DNA from: Jacaranda mimosifolia
Taxonomy: Eukaryota; Streptophyta; Magnoliopsida; Lamiales; Bignoniaceae
Direction: 5' to 3'
Assembly: GCA_018894105.1 (NCBI GenBank)
Contig: CM032120.1
Coordinates: 31,084,710-31,148,709, forward strand
DNA length: 64,000 bases
A program made the position numbers and the translations under genes. Under the pieces are notes generated by a model. It made no database searches. It was not told the DNA's origin and saw nothing but the letters and a program-made list of their open reading frames with translations. Shown piece after piece: positions 49,247 to 60,727 of the stretch. Positions within the stretch are counted from its first letter, which is position 1, and each line of letters begins with the position of its first letter.

Positions 49247-50219
49247 GAGTTTCCTAGCGTCCCATACTCATGGTTCTAATTTGTCATTACGTACCTATTT
49301 TTTAACCGTTCTTATCAGTTTGATTTAATTTTCACCTTCGAACCATCATAAAATGAAGAACCATAATTCTTCAATGATTCTTTCATGAAACCATTTTCTT
49401 TTAAAATTAAATTATAAAAAATAAAATAAAAATCATTACTCTTCCAATACTAAATGGCCAATGGCCAACCGGGTGCTTGTGGGGGGGCCAATCGGTGGTG
49501 GGGGTTTGGGGGCCGGCGGCCGTAGATAGGGCTGGGGGTGGGGGTGGGGTGCTGGGATGTATATATATGTATATCTGTGTATGTATATATGTATATAATA
49601 TATATAGTTATATAAATATATGTGTATATATATATTAATATCATTAATGGTGTTACTTTTATAATTAATATTAATTATATGATTAGTAATATATTATTAT
49701 TAATAATATTAATTCTCTGTTCATTTACAACGAATGCAATCAAAAGAAAATTGATGCCCTTTTACAATGAATTTTTACTAATTTTCTTTTGATTGAATTT
49801 GTCTCTTAAAGTTTATTTTCTTTGATTTTTTTTTTATTGAATTAGGGTTTAATATTAGGAGAAGAAAATAAGTGTCTTTTTATAATGAATTTTTCCTAAT
49901 TTTTTTTATGATTGAATTCATTTCTTAGGGTTTATTTAATTTTCTTTTGATTGAATTAGGATTTAATATTAGGAAAAGAAGGTTTTTAATTTATTAAAAT
50001 TAATTTAGTCATTGAGTATTGGAAGAGTAATGATTTTTATTTTATTTTTTATAATTTAATTTTAAAAGAAAATGATTCCATGAAAAAATTATTGAAGAAC
50101 CATAGTTCTTCACTTTATAATAATTCGAATGTGAGAATTAAATCAAACTGATATAAATGATTAAAAAATGAATACGTGATGACAAATTAAAACTATGAGT
50201 ACGAGACCCTAGAAAACCC
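49247..50219. mobile_element. Foldback element with 205-bp inverted-repeat arms (Mutator-like)
   Basis: The left arm (49,247-49,451) and the reverse complement of the right arm (50,015-50,219) are the same length and agree at roughly four of five bases throughout. Shared blocks include TACTCAT, CAGTTTGATTTAATT, CATTTTCTTTTAAAATTAAA and CATTACTCTTCCAATACT. Long arms of this size are typical of Mutator-like non-autonomous elements. A clear 9-bp target duplication was not found (flanks are only partly similar), so the superfamily is inference. The core holds a G-rich patch (about 49,460-49,556), a TA/TG tract and a tandem duplication. It lies about 670 bp beyond the HASPIN stop codon. Confidence 0.8.
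49758..49985. repeat. Tandem duplication of about 115 bp inside the foldback element
   Basis: Two adjacent units share, in order, CTTTT-ACAATGAATTTTT or TATAATGAATTTTT, CTAATTTTxTTTTGATTGAATT, CTTAxxGTTTATTT, TTGAATTAGGxTTTAATATTAGGA and AGAAGAA-like blocks, at about 49,758-49,870 and 49,876-49,985. Confidence 0.75.
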
Positions 50220-50326
50220 AGAAAGAGTAATGGGTGTTAATCCCCATAAATCAAGGTGAAAATCTAGTGGTTTACATATAAATATAGAAATATGTTATTT
50301 CAGTTAAAGCATATTTATGATTTAAA

Positions 50327-50665
50327 AGGTGTTTGATTAAATTTATTTAAAAAATCTTATAAACTCTTATATTTTAGAAGATGCCTGACTAACTTTATCA
50401 TTTTATAAGATATTTTCAAAATTTATAAAATATTAAATCTTTTTTTTAAAATAAATTCTTAAAGTGTTTGAATAAAATAAAATATTAAAACTTATAAAAT
50501 GTTAGTAATGATAACTTTATAATTAATATAATTTAAAATTAAAAAAATCTATTAAAATTTTAAAAATAGATCAAGAACTATTTATTTTTTTAAAAAGAAC
50601 TTATAAACTCTCAAACATCTTATAAGATATTTTTAGAAGTTTATAAACTCACCTAAACATCCTCT
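50327..50665 (-). mobile_element. MITE family C (Tourist-like), copy 1
   Basis: The element starts AGGTGTTTGATTAAATTTATT and ends AACTCACCTAAACATCCTCT, followed by TAA. It matches the copy at 62,618-62,988 in opposite orientation, with shared CTTATAAGATATTTTT, ACTTATAAAATGTTA and AATACTTTAAGAA-type blocks. It lies between the foldback element and the HASPIN stop codon, about 225 bp from the latter, so it may fall in or near the HASPIN 3' UTR. Confidence 0.65.
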
Positions 50666-50890
50666 TAATGCTATGCACAAAAGTTGGATTTTCTATTGAC
50701 CATGGTACGGTACAAATGTCATGGAGATAATTTGGGTTTTGAGCTCAACCAGTTTCAAGACTTCTGATAAAGCTCAAAGTTAGTTCATCAAAAGAACAAG
50801 GTGGTTTGGTAACTGACACTGTTGAATATTTCAAAAGCAGGGAAACCTCCAACAGACAGCAGACAACTGTTTTCCGCTTATCATGCTTCA

Positions 50891-53800
50891 TTATTCATCA
50901 ATAAATAGTTCACTGAAGAAAGGATCTGAGATCGCCTCTTTAGCAGAACCATAACTATTTAAGCGCTTCTTCAGAGAACGCAAATCTCTCTCGTCTTTGG
51001 AGCTTCTTTCCTGACAGATAAAGTTTCATGCATCAAACCAGAACAGATGCTTAATTACTATGCAAACCAGAAAGCTAATATTTCAAATACTATTAAGGCA
51101 GTTCAAAATGAACAGCCGCACAAGAAAGCAGGAATCAGGATGCTACTGTCTCAGACGTTACTGATCAGAGACTCACATAGGATTTCTTTAATAGCAAGAT
51201 GTCCACCAAATATTGCAGCCACAGCACGTTCGTCTTGGGGAAACTGCAAATCATTAGCAGAGACATAGCTAACATCTTCAAAAAAGATGATAAAAGCATT
51301 CCTCCACAAATCATCCATAACCTCCTCAGTCTTGTAGTTTTTCATGCTTTTACCACGTTTTTTTTGGGGTGGGGTGGGGTGGTGTGGTTAATAAGTACTT
51401 AAACCATCTACTCTAAATCCACTATAAACTAATACCAAATTGAGAATATGCTTAGATCATATCTTTCCACAGCCCCATTGCTTTTCTACTAATGTATCAT
51501 CTCCGCATAACTCTGTTATAATTGATATTAACGGAGCAGAACAGATGGTCAAAGCACATGAGCAACCAGCTCTCTAGATTTCCAACTTGTGATCTTGCTC
51601 TTGCAATAGCATAGTGGAAAAAGGGATTAAATTGAGACAGCAAATATAAGATAACATTTTGCGGAGTTGAGTAGCACTAGAAAAGAAAAGTTCCACGAAG
51701 AAAAATCTTGAAAGAAAAAGGATAGTCAAAATCTGAGAGATTCCATAATAAAAACGACCTAATCTATATTTGGATTTTAAAAGCTAGTGTTTAGAACACT
51801 TAAGAAAACATTTTTGTTATGTGGTCTTGCTATTGTTTGTTTCCGTGCCACATGCATTCACAAAATTTTCAAAATTGAAACATTTTATATTAAAATGGAA
51901 TACCAAGTTCTTCAAAATGATTTCATTTTCTTTTATCCTTCACTGAATCCTAGATCAGAACCAAACATTAAACGACTAGTTTCAATAGCTTATCACTTGA
52001 AAGGCAGGTCGTGTCTAGAAACAAGATTTGCATTTGCTTATCCAAAATTGACCTATACTCTTCAAAGAAATATTCTACATGTCTTAAGCAGATTGATACA
52101 ACAGAATCCTTTTTGTCGTCTGCTACAAGTTTACATTCTGGTTCACAATATCTACTGATTATTGTTCTCATACTGAGCTTCATTAGCACATTACTTCAGC
52201 ATGCGGGAGTCTTTTTTTGTGTAAATATGCTGAACAAGTTAAAAAGTGAATCCACAACAGTTTTACCTTCCTTCCCAGCATTCATCAGTGACATCCTTCA
52301 TCTTCCTATAAGTATCCGCCTGCATATATATCATTTTGAACAACTTGATCATAAAAATTTTCACAAAGAACATTTCGAATGTATGACTTTTACTTTTTTC
52401 TTACTTGTTTATCTCCCTTCGGACCCTCAAAAAGTTCTGGGTCCGATGATAAGTCCAGAAATAGTATATCTTCACCTGTTGACTCAAACATATTTTTCCA
52501 CATCAATTTCTGCAGAACGCCAAAATCTGAACCATAAAGTGGAAATAAGTAAATAAAGGTAAACCTGTATTAATCCTTGAGAGGGTAAAATCAATAATGG
52601 AGATTAACAATCCAAAAGTTTCCACTTGTAACTTTTTTCCTTCAAGAATGAATTGCAGAGAAGCAGAACCTTTCCGACTTAACAGAATGTTCCCCCTGTT
52701 TAAGATATATCCACAAGTGAAAATAATTTCAAGCAACAGGAAGCAATATGCTGCAGTTAAATAGAAGTATGATAACTAGACCAGTGCAAATCACGGTGTT
52801 CAAACTCATATGCAGCCTCTGCAATGGCCAATCCCAAGGTGACCTGCACTTACATATTGTTATAGCCTGAAATAGATAAGTAGAAACTAATGCAACCATA
52901 CAGATATAAGATCTTACCTGAACTAATAAACTCCGTGCTTCATCAAAATTCAAGAGTACAAAGCTTTCAAGATCCTGACCACCATGTTCTTGAACAAAAA
53001 CAACATAGCACTGCAAACAATTTTCTGAACTAATTTAGAGAACAAAATAACATGGACAAACCATAACTAACAAAATAAATATTCAGCTTAAAATTGTTTA
53101 ACAGAATAAAGCTATCCTGGAGTAAGCATTGAGTGTATACCTGATTTTCAGGAAATTCTTTAGGATGATCATTTTCTGAACCATGCTTCCCATCCCAATC
53201 TTCCCATGCATTTATAAGAGCAGAATCATAATATCCTTGGCACACCCTCAAACTATGGGAATGAGAAACCAAAATGTAGGGTGAGTTTATTTTTCATAAA
53301 ATAGCTGGTCAAGGCGTCAAGCCTTAACTGAGATGCAAATATTTTTAGGAAATAAAGCAATAGCATTGAATGTCCAGCATATATCCCACTATTGTTGCAA
53401 TTGAAGATCTCCTATACACCCAAAAAGAAGAGGGGGGGGGGGGGGGGGGGGAACAAAAACAGAAAAAAGAGGGGAAACAAAAACAAAAACAAAAAACAAA
53501 AAACAAAAAACAGAAAAACAAAGACAAAGCAAAAATAGATTGAAGTTAACATAAAAATCTAGCCTGCAGCCAAAACAACTCCTCCAGCCAAAATAAGAAT
53601 TTCACAGCAAGTAATCCTCCATACATGAGTGAACATGAGATACACATTGGAAATTGAAGACAATACATTTCCAGAAGTCATATCCTGGAAACTATTTCTT
53701 GACACTTCTCTCTCCCTCCCTCCCTCCCTCCCTCCCTCTCTAAATGAATTTCTTGACACTTCGATTACTTGCATTCAACATAGAGGAAATGGACCAAAAA

Positions 53801-56800
53801 ATATCCAAAAGAAAAATTTCCTTCCTTTTTAACTTCAGATACCTTAGGCAACCACATTGTAAGTGCCTCATGTTAGCATTGGTTAATGCATGGTAGTCCA
53901 AGTCTTCGCTTTTTCCGCAAAATCTATAAGGACACAGGACATGTATACTTGTTTCAAGATAATTCCAGAGCTCAAGTGGAGTTTCTAATGGAATTGAAGA
54001 ACCAAGACACAGTTAACACACATGATGAAAATAATGAGATTTATGGTAGTGTTATATGCATATCACCTCTCGGCACTCTTAGTTAAGTTAAATATTTCAG
54101 GCAAACTACTAGTGGAAGTTCATCTTAGATCAAATAACTGCAAGGTCACTATAGATAACGAGCATCAGAAGGTAGCCTGTAACCTAGAAAAGGCTGTTAT
54201 GACAGAATAAAACAGTTCTCCACAACCTACCTTCTTACTAACAGATCGTACAACATCGAGCAATTGAACCTTAGCTCTTAAACAGAAAAGTAGGCAGTGA
54301 TTAAGAGATAAAGAAAGCTTACTCTATTGTTTGTATGAAGGTAGTGCAGGCATTAGATACATCACCCTCACGTCCTCTTAGGCGATTGAGAGTGCAGGTA
54401 AGTACAACCTCCTCCAATAACTCCTCTGATTTCTGAAGCATATCAAGGCACCAGGATCAAAAACCAAAAATTGATTTCTTGACATATCAAAATTAAAACC
54501 ATAGCAAGAAAATCTTTAGTTTTAAGGAATTAAGCAAGCCAGGAGATGGGAACAAACAGCAAAGTATCGCTTTTCTGTAACTATCAAGGCTCCTTCAGAT
54601 ATTCCTGATTAATTACAAAGAGATCAATATGTACAAGTATCAAGTGCAATGGTGATGCTGCCTCCCTATCACAGGTTCCAGACCTTTAAAAAATATGCCA
54701 GCAAAACACTGAAAGATTACCAAGCTCAAAATAAGCTAGTTGGGAAGATAAAAGTATTGTTAATAAAGCAAGGAAATAACTTTGGCTCTGTCAGTCTGTT
54801 GAGCATTCAAAATATTGGCCATTATCAGAGAACTTGATCAATAGAAATTCAGTCTTTTTTATGATTTCCAGTTTATAATAGCAATAAACAAATATACCTT
54901 CTGCACTTCTCCATTGACTCGCAAATCTCCATCAAATGGAACAATTTTGCAAACGCTGTTTCCAACCTTGAAAGCTTCTCCATATGTTCCTTCCCCAACT
55001 TTTGTAATATTCTCTCGGTCACTGTTCCAAATATTGTGTTTCCATCAAAGATAGGGAAACAAGGAATACACAATGGAAACAATGATGAAGTTCACAATTT
55101 AACAATGATAATTTGTTCCATCACTTATATAAGAATATTCAAGAAAAATAACCAAACGACAACAAGTAGAAAACTAGCGTCAAGCTTCTAACATTACAAC
55201 CATAAGAGCCAGATTAATGCGAGATAGAGGGGGGAAATGGGCTTGAGGAATATAAAAATAGACCCCAGCTTCATTTATATAAGACTTTTCTCCTTTGTTA
55301 ATTATAAATCATACTCAGCCAAAGGACATCAAATATACATTTCAAGCCTTTCCCTGCTCTTCCTATTCTCATGTCATATTAAACAACACATAGTGAAAGT
55401 TAACTATGTTTGCCGTGAATTGAGAGTTAGAGACTGGACTTAAGGAGCCTAACAGTTGTATAAGCCCTTGAGCCAGTAAATTTAAAAAAATAAAGCATTT
55501 ATTCCCTTTTAATACTTTGCTTCTCTTTCATACTTTAAATCCCAAAATAAAATTCAGAGATGAAAGATAACTAATCATTATGAAATTGCCACGGGGCCAT
55601 AAACAGGAGGCAAACAAGACTGAGGCAAATGAGAGAAAATTAACTAAAGCATGAGAAGCAAGAGACAAAGTTAATTATTAGATACAAATAACAATTTGGG
55701 AGCAATAAATTGATAGAGCAAGATATGCAGAACCTAAGCAAACTGAGAAATGAGTAAAACAATCACTAATGTAGGAAGAGAGTAACAAACCAGTAACTTA
55801 ATAGCATGTCTGTTAGTGTTGAAGGAGCTGACTGCCCACAAGCAGCCAACAGAGCTGAAAAAGAATTCCAACCATGATCATCCAGTGAAGAAGACCTTGA
55901 AGTCAAAGAGAGTTTACTAACTGCGAATTCAATATCTTCACATGCTTCCTGGACAGGCATTCCAGTGAGATGTTTATCATTCAAGTTTGATTTAAGCTTC
56001 TGCTGCATATGATTTAAGCTCGAACTAACTTCCAGATGGTCCTTTCCTGGTGTCTTCGTAGTTGAAGATGGAAAACTATCATGACAAATAGGATCCTTGG
56101 ACAATGCAGGAGTTTCCAATATTTTAGAAAGTGAACCAGGAAAAGCATATGTTTGGTTTAGTTTCTTCGAGATTAGCCATTTCTGCAATACTGAGGACAA
56201 ATGTGGTATGACAACATTGTCAACTTGGGTGCCCATGGTCCAAGTACTAGGTTTCTTTGGTGAGGGGCTTTCTTCTAGCAATTCGAAGGCATCAACCTCT
56301 TGAAAATATGCCCGTTCTTTATCATAATTGGGAGGTTGTACAGCCTTTCCCTGTCCAGGCCAAAAAGGGCAATGATCAGACGAACTAATAAATATATATA
56401 ATCTTTCAACCATACTTATAAAAGGCGCGCGAGGCGCAGCCCTTGCGCCTCGCAGCGCCCTGCGCTCCGAAGTGCACTGAGGGGCGCGCTATCTGCGCTA
56501 TAGCGCAAGGCGCGCGCCTTGGGCACCTTGTTGCTAAGGCAGGGACAGAATGTGTTTTGGGGGTTTAAGTGGGTAGCTTAGGGCTTTTTTTTTTTTCGGT
56601 CAGTTCTGTCTTCAGTTTTCTGTCTTCAGTCTCACTCCCCACACACCCACTTCTGCCACCGCACCCATTACAGCCGGCCACCACCACCACTGTTTGTTTG
56701 AGATTGTTGAACTAATTGAGTTTTTTTTTAATTATTAGTTTATAATATTTAGTAGCTTTTATGTTCTATAATTGTTTGAATTTATGAGCATTCTTGGTAT

Positions 56801-59800
56801 ATAACTATGTCATAGAAAATGAAGATAATTTTCATACATTGCGCTATACTGCAACAAAGCGCGCGCTTCGCGCTGCGCTATAGCCCCAAGAGACCTTTGC
56901 GCTATAGCGCCTTGCGCTATAGCGCCTTGCGCTCTTAACAACTATGCTTTCAACAGAGTATACTGCATTTCTTAGTAACATTTCTCTTATTTTCTGGTCT
57001 TATGGCTCCTGCATTTCTCAATGTGGCAGTAAATCTGAAATGTAGAGGCAAATGCAATGCCACAAAATAACAAGCAAATCATGCTATGCCACTTGAAGAA
57101 GATATTAATCCAAAGGGAAAAATTTGAAACACAAGTATGGCCAGGGAAATTGGGAAAAGGTAAAAACTTAAGCTGGTCATACTCTAGGAAGAGGTGGTTT
57201 AGCATTTCTTCTAGGTTTCCTCTGTTGTGGTTGATGATCCACACATGCAGTGGCAGCAATGCTTGTCCTTCCTCTGTCAGTAAGAAAAATGAGGTTCTTA
57301 CACTGTTAGGATGATCCATTTCATTATCTTTTATGAGTTAACACGTAAAAATAAAAGACTTGTAAATGCAGGCCTTACAACTGACCCCATAGGTAAAGTA
57401 CTCATAAATCACAAACAAATATGGTATTCAGAAACTAATACTCCAACCAAATAATAGCACATCAGTTTGAAACAAAGCTAACAGAAGCGAGCTATTTAAC
57501 CATGTAATAAAGTTGCAATAGCAGCACAGCAATTTCATATGTATATTTAGGTGCAGAAATAAACAATTATACTCGCTTTTCATCTTCCGCAGAATCTAGT
57601 ATCTTTTATTTTCTCTTCTCTCTTTGTTATATGAAAACTATGGCTAAATTTTTTTATCACTCTTACTTCTCCTTTTCATCTCTTTCGCCTTCTGCATGTT
57701 ATTCTGCAATGCGTACTGCTTCATCACAGTTATGTTTAGAAAAAGAGTCTGGCTGTGGGAATGCAAAGTTTCAGCAATTCTGGTGACTGCTATAATCTTG
57801 GCAAAACTCCCACTTCAGCCTTATCAGACATTCCTGTATCTTCCTAGCCATATGTTGTTCCTTTTGAGCCGCATACCCAGAAAAATCTGACAAGTAAATA
57901 AAGCTGTCTAGTATAACTGACAAGAGGAAATCAAATCATTCTCATTGTCTAGCTTTTCTTACTCTCAGATCCAAAGACAAATTCTAGGGGATGGAGTCTC
58001 CATGGCATTGATAATGAGGTATTGGAGAACCTATAACTTTCTTTATAGATGACACTCTTTGAAGGCATGAGCGCCTTCCTATGCATTTGTGTCACACAGG
58101 AAACATTAACAGGTAAGCTTCTACTTGTCAAATTCACTTAGAGAGAATAATATTAGGAAAACTCTTACATACAGACATTATTTGATTTGACAGTGTTCAC
58201 ATTTCTTATTGTGATTGCTTGTGGACTCCCCTTATGCCGGCTTTGTTGGCATGTAGATTCCAATCTGTCACCTCCTATACAAGTAAAACTTGCCATAATG
58301 CATAGCTTGGCAATATTGATTTTTTCGTCACTTTCATGATCCAAGAGAAAAATGATAATTTTACTCAGTTCTGTGAGGCCAGAAAAACTCTCAGAGGCCC
58401 TAGCAAAGCATCATCTCCAAAAAATTTTAAATAATTTTGTCATTTTGTGCTACTTATTTCAATTTTTAACATTGTCTTACATATTTTTGGAAAATATAGA
58501 AGATCAAAATTTCTAGGCATACGCCCACACCTTGGGGCTTATGCCCCCATCGCCCCAACCCAGCCCCTCCCCGCCAAGAAACATGGAATGCCTCACCCCA
58601 CACATTTGCCTTTTAAAACATTGTGACTCAATGTTTATTTACCTAATTTACTTTGATTTTTTATTTTTATTCTAATTTCGTTTTAACAATGCAATTTCTT
58701 ATACATCTATAGCACACCAATCATATTTTTCACTTACATGTTTTGTTTTGATACATACTAGTGTACATTTCATATGTTAATCTATTACAAGTTTCTTATA
58801 TTAATTTTATGAATGTGTAATACTCGAATACTTTGTATTAAACGTGTCATAGCCATGTCCTTTCTTATATTCTTTTACACTTTTGTGTCATTGTTCCTGT
58901 GTTGTGTCAAAGTATCCTAGTCCATTCAACATATACTGCTAATGGAGCAATATTTAATGCCTTCAATTTTTGAAGTTCATCACCTTCTTATTCAGAGATA
59001 CCCTCAAAGCTTAGTCAACATAAGTTTTTCCTTCTTGGTTGGCATCACAAAGACCACTCTATCCGTCAAAATCAGATAGTCAAGAAGCTTTTAAAGATTA
59101 TTGAACATATAGGGATTGGAGAAGCATATTCCTTGACCATCCTTGATGCCCTTCCTATACTCTATTTCTCATCCAGAATCTGAAATGCATGTGCTTGAAT
59201 AGTTTGAAATATTTACATTTTATCACATGACATATTATTTACAAACACTAATCTAATTAGCTAACAAAACCTACATAAGCACCGTCCGTATAATTCAATA
59301 ATTTCATTGCATACAATTTCCTTTTCTAATCGCGGTTACTTTATGCACACAGCTAAAGAAAGTTTAATAGAACGAAAAATTATAAAACAAAAGGAGATAG
59401 GAAGGGGGAAAAAAGAAGAAGCAAATATTTACCGATCACAATATAAAAATCAAATGAATCAACTGAACTGATGGAACTCATTCAAAAGATAAAACAAAAA
59501 TCCATTTCCAATTTTCGAAAAAGAATCTAAAAATTCTCAACGGCAGATGCGAGTTAGTGAAACACAAATCTATCACAATCATTAATTCCTTGGAAAGAAA
59601 ATAGAAGCACTGACGTTGGGACACAGACCTAGTGGAAAGGGACCGATTCCAACTGACTCGCTTGACAGGCACTAGACTCTTCCGACTCTCATTCCCACTA
59701 CTTGAACTCGATCGCCTCCTGCCAACAAATTAAACAAACAAAACCTTGAAACCAACCACAATATCAATATCAGGAAAGAATTCATTTTTTTTCCAAACAA

Positions 59801-60100
59801 AGAAAAAGGAAAAGAAAAAAACACACAAATCAGACACAACACAACGCGCACCCCCACACAGAAACAAACCTTGCTGCATCTTTTTGAGGGATAGCGTCCG
59901 CCTTTAGCCTCTGATAAACTACGGTGATTTCCGGCTCTGGAACTCCAACTAATTTCTCTTCTTCTTGGGTGATTTCTGCCCAGAGATCAACTGTATTTGC
60001 AGGCCTATTAAGTATAGGTACGCAAAGAGAAATGGGTAATGAAAATTTATCTGATCCTATACGCATATAAGTGTATATGTATACCTATTTGTGAAGCCAT
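50891..60100 (-). CDS. HASPIN: Serine/threonine-protein kinase HASPIN homologue
   Basis: HASPIN phosphorylates histone H3 at Thr3 in mitosis, marking centromeres for the Aurora-containing passenger complex. Fifteen minus-strand coding exons: 60100-60085, 59990-59870, 59718-59629, 57273-57183, 56350-55791, 55021-54898, 54432-54323, 53252-53141, 53010-52918, 52843-52782, 52695-52565, 52475-52405, 52319-52267, 51243-51177, 51010-50891. All introns are GT-AG and in frame, giving 606 aa (Arabidopsis about 600). The N-terminus has VDLWAEI, SWNRSLSTRGRTSIA, and AYFQEVDAFELLEESPSPKK. Kinase: glycine loop VGEGTYGEAF (301-310), Lys318 in VCKIVP, SEELLEEVV helix (336-343), HGSENDHP, HGGQDLESFVLLNF, catalytic HRDLHWGN (Asp457, Asn462), and the haspin-type IIDFT (Asp495) instead of DFG. 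It ends SDPFFSELFIDE. Intron 3 is 2.36 kb; intron 4 holds a MITE. It appears functional. Confidence 0.96.
53432..53451. repeat. 20-base poly-G run in HASPIN intron 7
   Basis: An uninterrupted G-run on the plus strand, hence a C-run in the HASPIN transcript. It is followed by an A-rich stretch with AAAAAC units. Such runs are prone to slippage and to assembly error, so its exact length is uncertain. Confidence 0.8.
53708..53738. repeat. (TCCC)n microsatellite in HASPIN intron 7
   Basis: About seven CCCT units, G-rich on the transcript strand (GGGA repeats), between exons 7 and 8. Confidence 0.9.
56411..56946. mobile_element. hAT-type MITE with GCGC-rich ends in HASPIN intron 4
   Basis: The 536-bp insertion is flanked by the exact 8-bp repeat CTTTCAAC (56,403-56,410 and 56,947-56,954). 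Its ends are inverted: CATACTTATAAAAGGCGC against CATAGTTGTTAAGAGCGC. Next to each end are runs of GCGCTATAGCGC and AAGGCGC motifs in both orientations that can form strong hairpins. The middle is ordinary AT-rich sequence with no coding capacity. Without it, intron 4 would be about 290 nt. It lies 50 bases beyond exon 5's acceptor side, well clear of both splice sites. Confidence 0.9.
57274..59628 (-). other. HASPIN intron 3 (2,355 nt)
   Basis: The largest intron of the gene, between the exon ending SLSTR and the exon starting GRTSIA. A C-rich patch lies at about 58,540-58,575. I see no nested gene and no element with both ends resolved. Confidence 0.8.
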
Positions 60101-60355
60101 AGTTTTCCTTGTGTTAAAATTTGAGGCCTCGCAGCTTCAATTTACGTCCTTTTTTCAGTTTCTGATGAAAGTCTTTTCAACAGCAGAATTTCGAAAAGCT
60201 ACTATTGATTGATTGGGCGGGAAAAGGGGGTTCCTTCTCCAGTTTTGTCCGGTTTCAGGTCCCCTGGCTTCAGCCTTCAAGTAAAGTGAAGCGCTATCTG
60301 ATTTATGTTATAATTAAAAGTGGCAGAAACAAAATAAAAATACTGTTAAAAAACT
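60101..60355 (-). promoter_or_regulatory. HASPIN upstream region and probable 5' UTR
   Basis: About 250 bases separate the HASPIN start codon from a MITE family A copy, leaving little room for a native core promoter and leader. The sequence contains TTTCCCGCCCAATCAAT on the gene strand (about 60,210-60,226). TTTCCCGC is a consensus-type E2F site, fitting a cell-cycle gene. No TATA box is evident close to it. The E2F reading is inference. Confidence 0.5.
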
Positions 60356-60727
60356 TATGGTAATGTTTGGATATGAATGGCATGTTTTGAATTGTATGTT
60401 TTGGGAATGGGGTTAGGGGATATGAAATTTGTGTTGATGAATATGATGTATGTTTATTAATGTTGTGGGATGAGATAATTTTTACTATAACAGTCAAATC
60501 AATCATTTTTTTGATAGATTTTTGGAATGAAAATGGAATTGAATAATGTTTTTTATTGTAAAAATAATAATAAAATATATAATATATATGTGATGATTGG
60601 ATATAATTTTTTAATTGTAAAAATAATAATAAAATATTATGATATGTATATGTATGTAAATGAGATTTTTTGTAATAAGCCAATTGATTTAAAGGGTTAT
60701 TCTGGGAATTAGTATTGTTGTTTTAGC
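60356..60727 (+). mobile_element. MITE family A, copy 3 (right end missing)
   Basis: It has the same order of blocks as the copy at 35,548-36,076: ATGGTAATGTTTGGATA start, GGGGATATGAAATTTGTGTTG, TGTGGGATGAGATAATTTTTA, CAGTCAAATCAAT, and GGGTTATTCTGGGAATTAGTATT. The terminal inverted repeat at the right is lost after TTTAGCAAAA. It begins about 255 bp upstream of the HASPIN start codon. Confidence 0.7.

Noticed and set aside
59830..60066. HASPIN starting at the ATG at 60,066
   Set aside because: The extra N-terminal residues lack family similarity, while splicing from the ATG at 60,100 gives the conserved VDLW start with correct splice sites.
38019..60355. A functional cluster of NEAP, X8 and HASPIN genes
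   Set aside because: The three act in different compartments and are spaced by repeats. Plant genes of unrelated function are normally neighbours, so co-location is taken as chance.
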